Assembly (NCBI RefSeq): GCF_030656875.1
Contig: NZ_CP130943.1
Span: 1,674,001-1,738,000, forward strand
From: Prescottella sp. R16
GTDB taxonomy: Bacteria > Actinomycetota > Actinomycetes > Mycobacteriales > Mycobacteriaceae
Reading direction: 5' to 3'
Length of the DNA: 64,000 nucleotides
The position numbers and the translations under genes were made by a program. The notes under the pieces were generated by a model, which saw only the letters and a program-made list of their open reading frames with translations, did no database searches and was not told the origin of the DNA. Shown here one piece after another: positions 1 to 9,451 of this stretch. The stretch's first letter is position 1, and each line of letters begins with the position of its first letter.

Positions 1-1333
1 ACATCGACCAGTCGTGCAGTGTCGCCGCCGCCGACACCCCCATCGCCGCACCCGCCGCCACCACGATCAGCATCGCGGCCACCGAGAGCACCACCAGCTG
101 GGCGCCCAGCCACCGCCACCGCGACACCGGCGTCGCCAGCACGTCCTCGGCGCGACCCGACGTCTCCTCGCCGCGCGCCGACTGCACGGCCGTCATCGCA
201 TACATGCACGCCATCACCGTCAGGAACACCAGATACAACGCGAACGCGCCCTGCGCGGCGTTGCCCTCCCCGCCCGGCAACAGCCCGGACAGGCGCGGAT
301 CCTGGTCGACGAACTCGGCCACCTGCTGCCCCAGCGCCCCGATCGGGAACGCCAACGCGATCACCCCGAGCATCCACGCGAGCACCTGACCGCGCTGCAT
401 CCGCGCCGTCAACGCCGCGATCCCCGACAGCGCCCGCGTCGCCCGCGGCCGGCCCCCGCGCGGCGCGACCAGACCGGCGCCCACATCCCGCCGGCCCACC
501 ACCAGATACGCCAGCACCACCCCGATCACCGCGGCCGCGACACCGAGCAGCAGCGGCCACCAGCGGTCGTGGACGTACGCGGCGGTCGCCTGCCCCCACC
601 CGATCGGGGACAGCCACGACCACACACTGCCGTCCTCTTTCGCGACGACGTCCCCGATCGCCCGCAGCAGATACGCCATCGCCACCGCCACCAGACCGAG
701 CCCGCTCGCCGTACGGGCATGCGCGGTGAGCTGCGAGAACAACGCCGACGTGGCGCCGAACACCAGGCCGGTGACCGCCACCGACGCCGCCAGCGTCCAC
801 GACCCCGCCGCCGGTAACCCGACCGCCGACAGGCCCGCGCCCAGCACCAGCCCGATCAGCACGTTCGCCAGCAGCACCACCACCAGCCCCGACGTGATCG
901 GCGCGAACCGGCCCACCACCGACGCCCGCAGCATCTCCGCGCGCCCCGTCTCCTCCTCCGTCCGCAGATGCACCGTCACCAACAGCACCGACATGATCGC
1001 GACCGCCACCATCGTCATGCCCGCGATCTCGTTCGCGACCATCGCGCCGAGTGTGTAGTCCGACAACCCGTAACCGGGTCCGGCCAGAGCTGTCGCCGCC
1101 GGCGACTCGATCAGCGCACCGCGCGCCTGCCGTGCCTCCGCGGTGGGGTAGAGGTTCGAATAACTCGACGCCAACAACACCGTCGAACCACCCACCGCGA
1201 TCACCCACGCCGGCAACCGGATCCGGTCGATCCGCAACGCCAACCGCAGCAGCGTCCCCGTCCCCGCCAGCGGATCGGCGGCCCCCGACTCGACGGGACG
1301 TGACACCTCCCGATCCGTCGTGGCCGCCGTCAT
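1..1333 (-). CDS. ABC exporter permease (polyketide-antibiotic exporter type), partial
   Basis: Membrane half of a two-gene ABC exporter. The minus strand is open from the ATG at 1333-1331 to the left edge, about 444 codons, so the C-terminus is missing; family members are usually 500-550 residues. The protein starts [16 protein letters not shown], has a hydrophobic helix at about residues 39-56, then two similar halves, each with several membrane segments and an acidic element (HLRTEEETGRAEML and SARGEETSGRAEDV). Such internal duplication is typical of 'exporter of polyketide antibiotics' permeases. The start codon shares its A with the TGA of the upstream ATPase gene (TGATG), so the two are translationally coupled and probably form one complex. 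The substrate cannot be told from sequence. Confidence 0.8.
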   Translation of the reverse strand, partial: MTAATTDREVSRPVESGAADPLAGTGTLLRLALRIDRIRLPAWVIAVGGSTVLLASSYSNLYPTAEARQARGALIESPAATALAGPGYGLSDYTLGAMVANEIAGMTMVAVAIMSVLLVTVHLRTEEETGRAEMLRASVVGRFAPITSGLVVVLLANVLIGLVLGAGLSAVGLPAAGSWTLAASVAVTGLVFGATSALFSQLTAHARTASGLGLVAVAMAYLLRAIGDVVAKEDGSVWSWLSPIGWGQATAAYVHDRWWPLLLGVAAAVIGVVLAYLVVGRRDVGAGLVAPRGGRPRATRALSGIAALTARMQRGQVLAWMLGVIALAFPIGALGQQVAEFVDQDPRLSGLLPGGEGNAAQGAFALYLVFLTVMACMYAMTAVQSARGEETSGRAEDVLATPVSRWRWLGAQLVVLSVAAMLIVVAAGAAMGVSAAATLHDWSM

Positions 1334-2250
1334 CACCGCTCGATGCCCAGCGACGCGAACTCGTCGCTGTACTCGCGCAGGAACAGATCCTCCAACGTCG
1401 GCGGATGCGCCGTGATCGTCACGACCCCCAGGCTCGCCAGCGTCGACATCACCGCATCGAGGCGGTCCGCGTCGACGTCGAACGTGACACCGTTGTCCTG
1501 GTCGTCGAGTGGTTCCACATTGTGTACCCCCGGCACGTCCCCGAGCCGATCCGGCGACTGCCGGGTCGTCACCGACACCGTCGTCCGCGTCAGATGCCGC
1601 AACTCGTCCAACGTGCCCGACTGTACGGTCCGGCCCGCCCGGATGATCGTCACCACATCACACAGCGACTCCACCTCCGCCAGAATGTGACTCGACAGCA
1701 GGATCGTGCGGCCCTCCCGTGCCGCCTCTGCGATGCACTGCTGGAACACCGCTTCCATCAACGGATCCAGCCCCGAGGTCGGCTCGTCCAGGATCAACAG
1801 TTCGGCGTCGGTGGCGAGCGCCGCGACCAGCGCCACCTTCTGCCGATTGCCCTTCGAATACGTGCGGCCCTTCCGCGTCGGGTCCAGCTCGAACCGGTCG
1901 AGCAACTCCCGCCGCCGCGACTCGTCGAGCCCGCCCCGCAACCGGCCGAACAGATCGATCGCCTCACCGCCGGTCAGATTGGGCCACAACATCACATCCC
2001 CGGGCACATACGTCAGTCGCCGGTGCAGGCCCACCGCATCCCGCCACGGATCGGCACCCAACACCACCGCCTCGCCACCGTCCGACCGCAACAACCCCAG
2101 CAGCACCCGGATCGTTGTCGACTTCCCCGACCCGTTCGGCCCCAGGAACCCGTGCACCCGCCCCGGCTCCACCACCAGATCGAGACCGTCGAGCGCCCGC
2201 ACGTCACCGAAACGCTTGACGAGCCCACGAACCGAGATCACCGGGTCCAT
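1333..2250 (-). CDS. ABC transporter ATP-binding protein, drug/antibiotic exporter type
   Basis: ATPase subunit (305 aa) that would power the permease encoded immediately downstream. Visible motifs are Walker [10 protein letters not shown] near residue 40, the signature-like stretch [10 protein letters not shown], Walker [14 protein letters not shown] and the switch histidine in SSHILAEVE. The C-terminal 80 residues follow the DrrA/CcmA-type exporter pattern (EDLFLREY near the end). I chose the ATG at 2250 because the protein then begins [17 protein letters not shown], the normal family start; the frame is open upstream but that extension is low-complexity. The stop overlaps the permease start (TGATG). 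The 229 bp upstream show no gene or clear promoter. Confidence 0.9.
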   Translation of the reverse strand: MDPVISVRGLVKRFGDVRALDGLDLVVEPGRVHGFLGPNGSGKSTTIRVLLGLLRSDGGEAVVLGADPWRDAVGLHRRLTYVPGDVMLWPNLTGGEAIDLFGRLRGGLDESRRRELLDRFELDPTRKGRTYSKGNRQKVALVAALATDAELLILDEPTSGLDPLMEAVFQQCIAEAAREGRTILLSSHILAEVESLCDVVTIIRAGRTVQSGTLDELRHLTRTTVSVTTRQSPDRLGDVPGVHNVEPLDDQDNGVTFDVDADRLDAVMSTLASLGVVTITAHPPTLEDLFLREYSDEFASLGIER

Positions 2251-2479
2251 CGCCCGAGCATAGGGCCGAGACGAACAGTCGGGCAGAGGATCGGAGACAG
2301 GTGACGGATTGGTCCGAAGGGCGAAGGTGACGCTTCCGGGTGAAAGCGTCGATGTGCACCTCGCCGTACACGACCCGTCGACGTCCCGCACCTGGATGCA
2401 GGGCATTCTCGGTGCAACTCGGGGGCGGCGGGGCGGCGTGCCCGTTCTCCACCCCGCCGCCCTGCCGCGCTCCTGGTCG

Positions 2480-3745
2480 CTAGCGGCGGTAGCGCTTCAG
2501 CACCGCTGCGCGCCTGCGGGAGAGGATCTCCCGCCGCTCCGCCGGATCGATTCGCGGCGTCGTTGCCGGTAGTTCGGTGGACAGGTCCGCGAACTTGACC
2601 TTCCGTACGGACGGTGTGGGGAATTCGGAGCCGGTGGTGAGCCACCATCGGTAGACGCAGCGGGTGAAGTTGTTTCCTGCGGTGTCCAGCCAGTTGGCGA
2701 TTCCCGGGTCGCGATGGGCGACCACTGCCCGGAAGACGCCGTTCTCGTCGAGAACGGCCTGATGGCCGTTGAGTGAGGTCTGGCGATACGTGTAGTCGAG
2801 GGACTGGCCCCAGTAGTCGCCGAGGTGGATGTTCCAGAAATGGCATTCGGGCGGCGTCACCTCGATGACGAGCGCCTCGTCGTCGGCGATCTCGAAGGTG
2901 CCACCGCCGTAGGCGATGGCACCTGCGTCACCGGCATACGTCGAACTGACCGGGGGGTGTGTGCGCAGGAGGTTGCGTCCACCGTCGCGGAGTCGGTACA
3001 TCGCGGACCAGTAGTCGGCGAATCCGTCCACGTACTCGCCGAGATGCTCGACATGGCGAGTCACGGTCCGCGGCTCGGTGACGGGGCCATCGCTCTGGAG
3101 GTCGATTCGTTCGATCGAGATGTGGTAGGGCTCCTCTGCGTCCCAGTCGTAGAAGTACTGGCGCGTCATGATGTTTCGCGTCCGAGGGTCCATCGGTAGC
3201 CAGTTGCCGGCGTGCGGTTCTGCGCTGATGACGACCTCGAAGTCTCCGTTGTCCTTCAGTGTGATTCCGCCGGGGTTGGAGATCGCTCCGAGGGTGGAGC
3301 CGGTGGCGGCCTTGATCGAGGCGAGGTAGTCCTTCGGCTCGTCCCCGCCGGACTTCGCCTTCTCGTAGATGCTGACGGTGTCGTACAGGGTCAGCCCGAT
3401 GTATCGCGCGCGGCCACCGGTGCCGGTGAGGCGATAGGTGCCGTCGGGGTCGAGTTCCGTGTGCCCGAAGAGGCAGTCGGGCGACTCGGTGGAGTACCGC
3501 TTCGTGGTGTCCTGCAGGTGGCCGACTTCGGGGAAGTCGGGATCTGCTGTGAACACGACTTGTTCGAGGCCTGCGTTGAGCAGGTTCAGTAGGTAGCGGT
3601 ATCCCTTCGCCCGCATCTCGGGAGAGCTGGATCGCGGATCGTCGGTGATGATTTTCGATGCATTGCGCAGGTTTTCGCACATGCTCAGCCATGCTGCGTC
3701 GAGCTGGGCGAGGTCCTGCTCGTTCTGGTTGGAAAGATTGACCAT
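2480..3745 (-). CDS. DUF1214 domain-containing protein
   Basis: Protein of 421 aa carrying a DUF1214-type C-terminal region, recognisable by [15 protein letters not shown], then [14 protein letters not shown] and the closing [13 protein letters not shown]. The N-terminal 100 residues are helical and polar and the middle contains [18 protein letters not shown]. No signal peptide or membrane segment is visible, so a cytoplasmic location is likely. The biochemical role of DUF1214 proteins is not established and I assign none. The ATG at 3745 is preceded by GAAAGCGAG as a plausible ribosome binding site. It lies downstream of a TetR-MFS pair on the same strand, with a 265-bp gap that may hold its own promoter. 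Confidence 0.85.
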   Translation of the reverse strand: MVNLSNQNEQDLAQLDAAWLSMCENLRNASKIITDDPRSSSPEMRAKGYRYLLNLLNAGLEQVVFTADPDFPEVGHLQDTTKRYSTESPDCLFGHTELDPDGTYRLTGTGGRARYIGLTLYDTVSIYEKAKSGGDEPKDYLASIKAATGSTLGAISNPGGITLKDNGDFEVVISAEPHAGNWLPMDPRTRNIMTRQYFYDWDAEEPYHISIERIDLQSDGPVTEPRTVTRHVEHLGEYVDGFADYWSAMYRLRDGGRNLLRTHPPVSSTYAGDAGAIAYGGGTFEIADDEALVIEVTPPECHFWNIHLGDYWGQSLDYTYRQTSLNGHQAVLDENGVFRAVVAHRDPGIANWLDTAGNNFTRCVYRWWLTTGSEFPTPSVRKVKFADLSTELPATTPRIDPAERREILSRRRAAVLKRYRR

Positions 3746-4010
3746 GAGTTGCTCGCTTTCAGGTGTGGAGTGCGTGATCCCATGACTGTCGCGCCGTCGT
3801 GGATTCGGAACGTTCGTTGCGATCTGCAGGAATTCCCGGGCGTGCCCCCTTTCGGTAGGCGCAGGACAGAGGTGACGGCTGTGTTGCCGCCGGCAGGATC
3901 TTCTGCCCCGGATGCTGTGGGGCAGTGCGTTTTCCGGAAACGATCGCGAAGCGCGTCACCGATGCCGCAGTGTGTGGAAGGAGCGGTCGGGTCGGTCTCC
4001 GCTGTCCCGG

Positions 4011-4682
4011 TCAGCTCACCGTGGTGTCGGTGGCCCGCACGGGTATGTGTCGTGGTGCGACAAGTGTGCTGGGTGCGGTGAGTGCGGCAGCGCCCATGTC
4101 GATGAGATTGTTCATGAAGGCGTTGTTGTCGATCGATTGCTCGACGCCACGATCGATGTCCTCGGCCCGGCTACCCAGGGCGGCCTGGGACATGTCGATC
4201 CACACCCCCAGTCGTTCGTCCCGTAGTGACTCCGGAAGATGCCGAAGGCGGGACTGGAGCTGTGCGTATGTCCATCGGAGGTCGTCGGTGCTGTTCGTGT
4301 TGTAGACGTGGTGAGTTCGAACCTCGCTGCGCCGTCGGATGTGCAGCAGGATCCGCAGATAGCACCGTCCGCTGGAGCTCTCGAGCCGAGACGACAACGG
4401 CCACACCGCTACGACGAGCAGGTCCTCGATCGAAGGCACCCGTCCGGACTGCGCGGCGACGAGTTCTCCACGCCAGGCATCCGTCTCCTTGCGGTGCCGC
4501 TCGAGCACGGCCTTCAACAGGGACTCCCGGCCGCCGAAGTGATAGTGCAGTGCCGAGTTGTTCGACTGACCTGCAGCACGATTGATGTCACGCAGGTTCG
4601 CCTGCTCGACGCCCTGCGCGGCGAACACCTGCTCGGCAGCGGTGATCAACCGTTCGCGTGTCGCCGCACCGTCGCGTGCCAT
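4011..4682 (-). CDS. TetR/AcrR family transcriptional regulator
   Basis: Regulator of 223 aa. Residues 5-60 form the TetR helix-turn-helix domain (RERLITAAEQVFAAQGVEQ, then LRDINRAAGQSNNSALHYHFGGRESLL). The C-terminal part, about 70-210, is the ligand-binding and dimerisation region and is not conserved enough to suggest a ligand. Its start lies 9 bp after the stop of the MFS gene, so the two are almost certainly co-transcribed and the regulator probably represses the pump operon. A 10-bp palindrome just upstream of the pump (6208-6217) is a candidate operator. The DUF1214 gene beyond may belong to the same regulon. Confidence 0.92.
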   Translation of the reverse strand: MARDGAATRERLITAAEQVFAAQGVEQANLRDINRAAGQSNNSALHYHFGGRESLLKAVLERHRKETDAWRGELVAAQSGRVPSIEDLLVVAVWPLSSRLESSSGRCYLRILLHIRRRSEVRTHHVYNTNSTDDLRWTYAQLQSRLRHLPESLRDERLGVWIDMSQAALGSRAEDIDRGVEQSIDNNAFMNNLIDMGAAALTAPSTLVAPRHIPVRATDTTVS

Positions 4683-4691
4683 GATCGAATC

Positions 4692-6185
4692 CTAGAGTCC
4701 GTGGCCTACGGCCGTCGCAGCCGGTTCGGCTTCTGTCTCGGGCGGGAGGGCTTCCTCCAGGCCACCCTGTGCCGGTCCCCGCCCGTGCTTCATCGCAGCC
4801 ACCAACGCGACCCCGACCGACCCGACGAGCCCCGCGACCAGGAATGCCTGCCGGATTCCGCTGTCCGAGTACATCGCAGAGTGTGTCGTGGTGCCGGTGG
4901 AGACGACGTGGCCGGACAGAACCACGCCGGTCAGCGTGGTCGCGATTCCGCCGGCAAGCATGGAGAACATTCCGGAGATGCTCGCCCCGATCCCGCTCAA
5001 CCCGGCCGGCAGGGCGTCCTGGACGAGGTTCGCATTGGACGAATGCAGGAACCCGACGGCAGCGCCGGCGATGGCGCTGAGAATCCCGATCTGCCATTGC
5101 AGTGTCATCAGCCGAGAACCCAAGAACATCACTGCCAGGAACAATCCGCCTGCGGTCAGCAGCACTCGCCGGGCTCCGAACCGCTTGGCGACGGCTCCGC
5201 CGACCGGCCCCATCGCCATCGCCGTGATACCGAGGGGACACGTCCAGATTGCGAGCGATGTCGCGGAAAGGCCTGCGGCGTAAGTGATGCCGTCGGTGAC
5301 GGGGGTCTGCAGCATGATCGGCATGAGCAGTGAATGCGCGCTCATCATGTATCCGACGCACGCGACGGCGACGACGGTCAGTCCGAACTTCGGTCCGGTC
5401 AGGATCCGGAGATCGATGAGCGGGTGCGGGGCACGCTTCTGCCACCACACGAAGACCGCCAGCATCGCCACCCCCGCGGCGGCGAGAACGAGAGTGGACG
5501 GAGCTGTCCATCCCCAGACCTTGCCTTTGCTCACCGCGACGAGGAGCAGCATGATGCCCGGGCCCAGCGTCGCGACACCGAAGTAGTCGATCGGCCGGTC
5601 GGAGCGGATGGGGCTTTCCGGGACGACGATCATGTAGATCGGCAGCAGAACGAGGACGTATACGGCGAGGAACCAGAACACTGCACGGAATCCGTGGTTG
5701 TCGATCAACCAACCGGCAAGGAAAGGGCCGGCGACGGCAGACATACCCACTCCGGTCACGACCGCGCCGAGGGCAACCGGCACGAACTCCCGCGGCATGA
5801 TGTCGCGAACGAGACCGTACGAGATCGACACGACGCCGACCAGCACGCCCTGCATCGCCCGGCCGGCGAGTAGCAGGGCAAAAGACGTCGTGACCGCGGA
5901 CAGGACGCTACCTGCCACGAAGATCAGCCCGAGGATCACGATCGTTCGCTTCTTGCCCCACTTGTCCGATGCCTTGCCGATCAACGGCATCGCTGTCGCC
6001 CCTGCGAGCGTCACGATCGACGCCACCCACGCAATGCTGAGCGTCTGGAATTCCGTCGCCATGCGGGGAAGCGCCGGGAGCACCATGAGTATCTCGAACG
6101 TCGCGATCTCGGAGAACAGGATGATCATCGCGAGGACGGCGATGATCCGCCGTTTCGACATCGCGACAGGACTCGTGGTTGGCAT
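4692..6185 (-). CDS. MFS transporter, DHA2 (EmrB/QacA) type
   Basis: Proton-driven efflux permease of 497 aa with about 14 membrane segments, as expected for the DHA2 family. The motif A region between TM2 and TM3 reads GKASDKWGKKRTIV, and a motif C-like stretch is GAVVTGVGMSAVAGPFLAGW. I chose the ATG at 6185 because AGGAG lies about 10 bp upstream; an in-frame ATG at 6218 lacks a ribosome binding site. The soluble C-terminal tail (EEALPPETEAEPAATAVG) is short and acidic. It is first in an operon with the TetR regulator. Substrate unknown; multidrug or antibiotic export is the usual role of the family. Confidence 0.9.
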   Translation of the reverse strand: MPTTSPVAMSKRRIIAVLAMIILFSEIATFEILMVLPALPRMATEFQTLSIAWVASIVTLAGATAMPLIGKASDKWGKKRTIVILGLIFVAGSVLSAVTTSFALLLAGRAMQGVLVGVVSISYGLVRDIMPREFVPVALGAVVTGVGMSAVAGPFLAGWLIDNHGFRAVFWFLAVYVLVLLPIYMIVVPESPIRSDRPIDYFGVATLGPGIMLLLVAVSKGKVWGWTAPSTLVLAAAGVAMLAVFVWWQKRAPHPLIDLRILTGPKFGLTVVAVACVGYMMSAHSLLMPIMLQTPVTDGITYAAGLSATSLAIWTCPLGITAMAMGPVGGAVAKRFGARRVLLTAGGLFLAVMFLGSRLMTLQWQIGILSAIAGAAVGFLHSSNANLVQDALPAGLSGIGASISGMFSMLAGGIATTLTGVVLSGHVVSTGTTTHSAMYSDSGIRQAFLVAGLVGSVGVALVAAMKHGRGPAQGGLEEALPPETEAEPAATAVGHGL

Positions 6186-6207
6186 GAGGTGGGCTCCTAG
6201 GACCTGG

Positions 6208-6217
6208 TGACCGGTCA
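6208..6217. promoter_or_regulatory. Candidate TetR operator palindrome upstream of MFS gene
   Basis: A perfect 10-bp palindrome TGACCGGTCA lies 23 bp upstream of the MFS start codon, where a TetR repressor of this operon would be expected to bind. The symmetry is seen directly; its use as an operator is inference, and a 10-bp palindrome can occur by chance in GC-rich DNA. Confidence 0.35.
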
Positions 6218-6643
6218 TTCACGCGGACCGGAACATTGCGGAAAGCGATGTGGTGCGTCGGCTCGACTCGGGCGCGAGACGTTCGCCCGAGGTCTGGATC
6301 ACCAGACCCCGGACGCCGTGACGCGACTCACGAGAGATTAATCCGACGGGATCACTACGGGTGTGGCGTCTCGCTGAGTGGGACTGCGCAACGGCGGGTG
6401 GGTGGCGCCGCGTGCGCCGTCGAACTCCGGGCGATACCGGCAGCGGTGCATGTGAACTCGAGCGTGAGGTCGCCGAAGGCTCAGGGTCTGTGTGTCGCGC
6501 CGAAGTTCGGACCGCGATGGGGGCGGGCAGGCCTTGGGGTCGGTCTATAAGCTCATAAGATTAACGCGGGGATGTTCGTTGGGGACCTGTCCGGCCCGTG
6601 GTCGGCGGCATGCGTCCGGCCGAACGACCGGCGGATCGACGAC

Positions 6644-6675
6644 GGCACACCCCGGGGTGCCCCCCGGGGTGTGCC
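6644..6675 (-). terminator. Terminator-like hairpin after dinG
   Basis: Perfect 14-bp inverted repeat (arms 6644-6657 and 6662-6675) with a TGCC loop, 32 bp beyond the dinG stop codon. It lacks a downstream T-run on the minus strand, so it would act as an I-shaped actinobacterial terminator or as an mRNA 3'-end stabiliser. Confidence 0.55.
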
Positions 6676-6707
6676 TGTATATCGGTTTGTCGGTCGGCTT
6701 CTCGGGG

Positions 6708-8765
6708 CTACCTCGGCCGCCCGGCCGCAATACGCTCCAGCGCCTTGCGCACCACCTGCGGGTCGGCGGTCTCCCAGAACGGGGGGAGGGACGCACGGAG
6801 GTAGCCGCCGTAGCGGGCGGTGGCCAGGCGTGAATCGAGGACCGCGATCACACCCTTGTCGTCGACACTGCGCAGCAGCCGTCCCACACCCTGCGCGAGC
6901 AGCAGCGCCGCATGGTTCGCCGCGACCGACAGGAATCCGTTGCCGCCCCGGGACTCCACCGCCTGCTGCCGCGCCATCAGCAGCGGGTCGTCGGGACGGG
7001 GGAACGGAATCCGATCCAGGATCACCAGGCTCAGCGACGGTCCCGGCACGTCCACGCCCTGCCACAGAGACAGCGTCCCGAACAGCGTCGTCGGCTCGTC
7101 GTCGGCGAATTGTTTCACCAGCGTGCCCGTCGCATCGTCGCCCTGACACAGGATCGGCATCTCCAACCGCTCCCGCATCGCCTCCGCCGCCGACTTCGCC
7201 GCCCGCATCGACGAGAACAGTCCCAGCGTGCGTCCACCGGCCGCGGTCACCAACTCCGCGATCTCGTCGAGGAAGGCGGGGGACAGGCCGTCTCGACCCG
7301 GCGGTGGCAGATGCCGCGCGATGTACATGATCCCCGACTTCGCGTGATCGAACGGCGACCCCACGTCCACCGAATTCCAGTGCAGGGCACCGGTGTCCGA
7401 GGGGGCTTCCTTCCCGACCGCGGTGGCCGTGTCGCTCCGCGACGATGACTGTGCCGGCAGCCCCCAGTTCACCGCCAGCCCGTCGAACGAGCCGCCGACC
7501 GTCAGCGTCGCCGACGTCAACACCACCGTCGACTCCGCGAACAGGCTCGCCCGCAGCAGCCCGCCCACCGACAGCGGCGCCATCCGCACCACCCGGCGGA
7601 CACTGCCGCGGTGGTCTTCGACCGACAGCCACACCACGTCCTTGCGTTTCGCCGGATCCGGCTCGTCGAACGCAGTGAGCACCCGCACCGCGCCGTCGTG
7701 GATCTCGTCGATCGCATTCAGTGCCGCGCTGCGCGCCGCGGCCGCCTCCGGATCCGACGCCGCCATCCCCGGCGTTGCCGGACCGATCGCCGTCCGCACA
7801 TGCCACGCCGCGTCCCGTACCGCCGCCAACGCCATCCCGACGCCGTCCGGCAACGACTCCCACCGGCCCGCCGGCAGCTGCTCGAGCAGGTCCGCCCAGC
7901 CCTCGGCCGCCGCCTCGAGCCGGTCCACGTCCTGCTCCTCGACCAGCTTCACCGCACGCCGTGCCGCACCGCTGATCGCGGGCGCCGCCAACTCCGCCGT
8001 GGCGACACCGGTGACCCGATCCACCAGCTCGTGTGCCTCGTCGATCACCACCACGTCGTGTTCCGGCAGCACCTTGATCCCCGAGATCGCGTCGATCGCG
8101 AGCATCGCATGGTTGGTGACCACCACGTCGACCTGCGAGGCCTCCGTGCGGGCCCGTTCGGCGAAACAGTCCTCACCGACCGGGCAGCGCGACTTGCCCA
8201 GGCATTCACGGGCGCTCACGCTCACCTGCCGCCACGCCTGATCGCTCACCCCCGGCACCAGATCGTCCCGATCCCCGGTCTCGGTGTCCGACGACCACTT
8301 CGTCAGCCGCTGCACCTCCCGGCCCAGCCGGGACACCGCGAACGCGTCGAACAGTTCCGCCTCCGGAGGCGTGTCCTGCGCCATGCCGGTGTGAATCTTG
8401 TTCATGCACAGGTAGTTTCCGCGGCCCTTGAGGATCGCGAACCGGGGGAGTCGGCCCAGCGCCGGCTTCAACGCCTCCGCGAGCCGCGGCAGATCCCGGT
8501 CCACCAGCTGCCGCTGCAACGCGATCGTCGCCGTCGACACCACCACCGTGCGACCCGACTCCACCGCATGCCGGATGCTCGGCACCAGATACGCCAGCGA
8601 CTTACCTGTACCCGTGCCGGCCTGCACCGCCAGATGCTCGCCGGTGTCGATCGAATGCGCCACCGCCGACGCCATCGTCAACTGGTTGCGACGCTCCTTG
8701 CCGCCGAGCGAGCGGACCGCCAGGGACAACAGATCGGGGACGTTCGGCAGTTCACGCGCAGGCAC
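6708..8765 (-). CDS. dinG: DinG-type ATP-dependent DNA helicase
   Basis: Superfamily 2 helicase of the XPD/DinG group, 685 aa, expected to unwind 5'-tailed and damage-associated DNA structures. Walker A is AGTGTGKS (about residues 49-56), the DEAH box is VVVIDEAHEL, and motif VI lies in AQGVGRLLRS. Four cysteines in the contexts NYLCMN, ARECLG, KSRCP and EDCF match the [4Fe-4S] insertion of DinG/XPD. I chose the GTG at 8765 (VPARELPNVPDLLSLAV); the frame is open far upstream but overlaps pncA. It is last in a pncB-pncA-dinG unit. The M. tuberculosis pair Rv1329c-Rv1330c has the same order without pncA. Confidence 0.93.
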   Translation of the reverse strand: MPARELPNVPDLLSLAVRSLGGKERRNQLTMASAVAHSIDTGEHLAVQAGTGTGKSLAYLVPSIRHAVESGRTVVVSTATIALQRQLVDRDLPRLAEALKPALGRLPRFAILKGRGNYLCMNKIHTGMAQDTPPEAELFDAFAVSRLGREVQRLTKWSSDTETGDRDDLVPGVSDQAWRQVSVSARECLGKSRCPVGEDCFAERARTEASQVDVVVTNHAMLAIDAISGIKVLPEHDVVVIDEAHELVDRVTGVATAELAAPAISGAARRAVKLVEEQDVDRLEAAAEGWADLLEQLPAGRWESLPDGVGMALAAVRDAAWHVRTAIGPATPGMAASDPEAAAARSAALNAIDEIHDGAVRVLTAFDEPDPAKRKDVVWLSVEDHRGSVRRVVRMAPLSVGGLLRASLFAESTVVLTSATLTVGGSFDGLAVNWGLPAQSSSRSDTATAVGKEAPSDTGALHWNSVDVGSPFDHAKSGIMYIARHLPPPGRDGLSPAFLDEIAELVTAAGGRTLGLFSSMRAAKSAAEAMRERLEMPILCQGDDATGTLVKQFADDEPTTLFGTLSLWQGVDVPGPSLSLVILDRIPFPRPDDPLLMARQQAVESRGGNGFLSVAANHAALLLAQGVGRLLRSVDDKGVIAVLDSRLATARYGGYLRASLPPFWETADPQVVRKALERIAAGRPR

Positions 8766-8805
8766 CGCAACAGGGTAGCCGCCACCGGTGACACGGCCGG
8801 CGGCG

Positions 8806-9414
8806 TCACCTCCGCCGCGGGCGGCGCGGGGGCGGCACCGCCGACGACCCGACCAGCGTGATCCCGAGATCCTGCATCGCGCCGAGCGCGGTGTGGGCGG
8901 TGTCCGGGGACACCGCGGCCGTGTAGTCCAGCAGCACGCGGGTGTCGAATCCCTCCCGGACCGCGTCCATCGCCGTCGCCCGCACACAGTGGTCGGTGGC
9001 GATACCGACGATGTCGACGGCGTCGATGCCGTGGTCCTGCAGCCACTCCGACAGCGTGTCCCCGTCGTCGGAGACGCCCTCGAACCCCGAGTAGGCGGCC
9101 GAGTAGGCGCCCTTGCCGAACACCTCCCGCACCTCCGACAGGTCCAGCGCCGGATGGAACTCGGTGCCCGGCGTCCCCACCACACAGTGCGGCGGCCAAC
9201 TGCGCCGGAAGTCGGGGGAGTCGGAGAAGTGCGGGCCCGGAGCGACGTGCCGGTCCGCAGTCGCCACGATCGCCGCGTACTTCGGCCGGTACGGCGACGC
9301 CAGATACTCGCTGATCGCCTCCGCGACCGCGGCACCGCCGGCGACGGCCAGTGATCCGCCCTCGCAGAAGTCGTTCTGGACGTCGACGATCACCAGGGCC
9401 CGTTTACCGCTCAT
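8806..9414 (-). CDS. pncA: Nicotinamidase
   Basis: Isochorismatase-fold amidohydrolase of 202 aa that converts nicotinamide to nicotinate, the first step of pyridine salvage to NAD. The catalytic triad is visible: Asp11 in VIVDVQNDF, Lys101 in VFGKGAYSA and Cys143 in TDHCVRA; the metal-binding pattern TADRHVAPGPHF starts near residue 52. It sits between pncB (37 bp upstream) and dinG (40 bp downstream) on the same strand, so nicotinamidase and nicotinate phosphoribosyltransferase, consecutive enzymes, are made together. Related amidohydrolases exist, but the triad and pncB neighbour make nicotinamidase the best call. In M. tuberculosis this enzyme activates pyrazinamide. Confidence 0.93.
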   Translation of the reverse strand: MSGKRALVIVDVQNDFCEGGSLAVAGGAAVAEAISEYLASPYRPKYAAIVATADRHVAPGPHFSDSPDFRRSWPPHCVVGTPGTEFHPALDLSEVREVFGKGAYSAAYSGFEGVSDDGDTLSEWLQDHGIDAVDIVGIATDHCVRATAMDAVREGFDTRVLLDYTAAVSPDTAHTALGAMQDLGITLVGSSAVPPPRRPRRR

Positions 9415-9451
9415 GACACCATTCTCCCTCCCGTTCGCCCTTCCTCGGACG

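Larger units (their letters stand above)
6186..6707. other. 522-bp intergenic region between MFS gene and dinG
   Basis: This stretch lies between the start of the MFS gene and the stop of dinG, both on the minus strand. It should hold the promoter of the MFS-tetR operon and the 3' end of the dinG transcript. I see no convincing coding frame on either strand. Contents recognised are the TGACCGGTCA palindrome near 6208, a relatively AT-rich patch near 6543-6563, and a 14-bp perfect hairpin at 6644-6675. Confidence 0.6.

Noticed and set aside
2251..2479. Small minus-strand gene between the exporter ATPase and DUF1214 genes
   Set aside because: Open frames there are Arg/Pro/Ala-rich and lack a ribosome binding site or any recognisable motif.
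3903..3940. Operator for the TetR regulator before the DUF1214 gene (7-bp hairpin at 3903-3925 and palindrome TTTCCGGAAA at 3931-3940)
   Set aside because: Neither resembles the palindrome in front of the MFS gene, and short palindromes of this size are common; too weak to list as a site.
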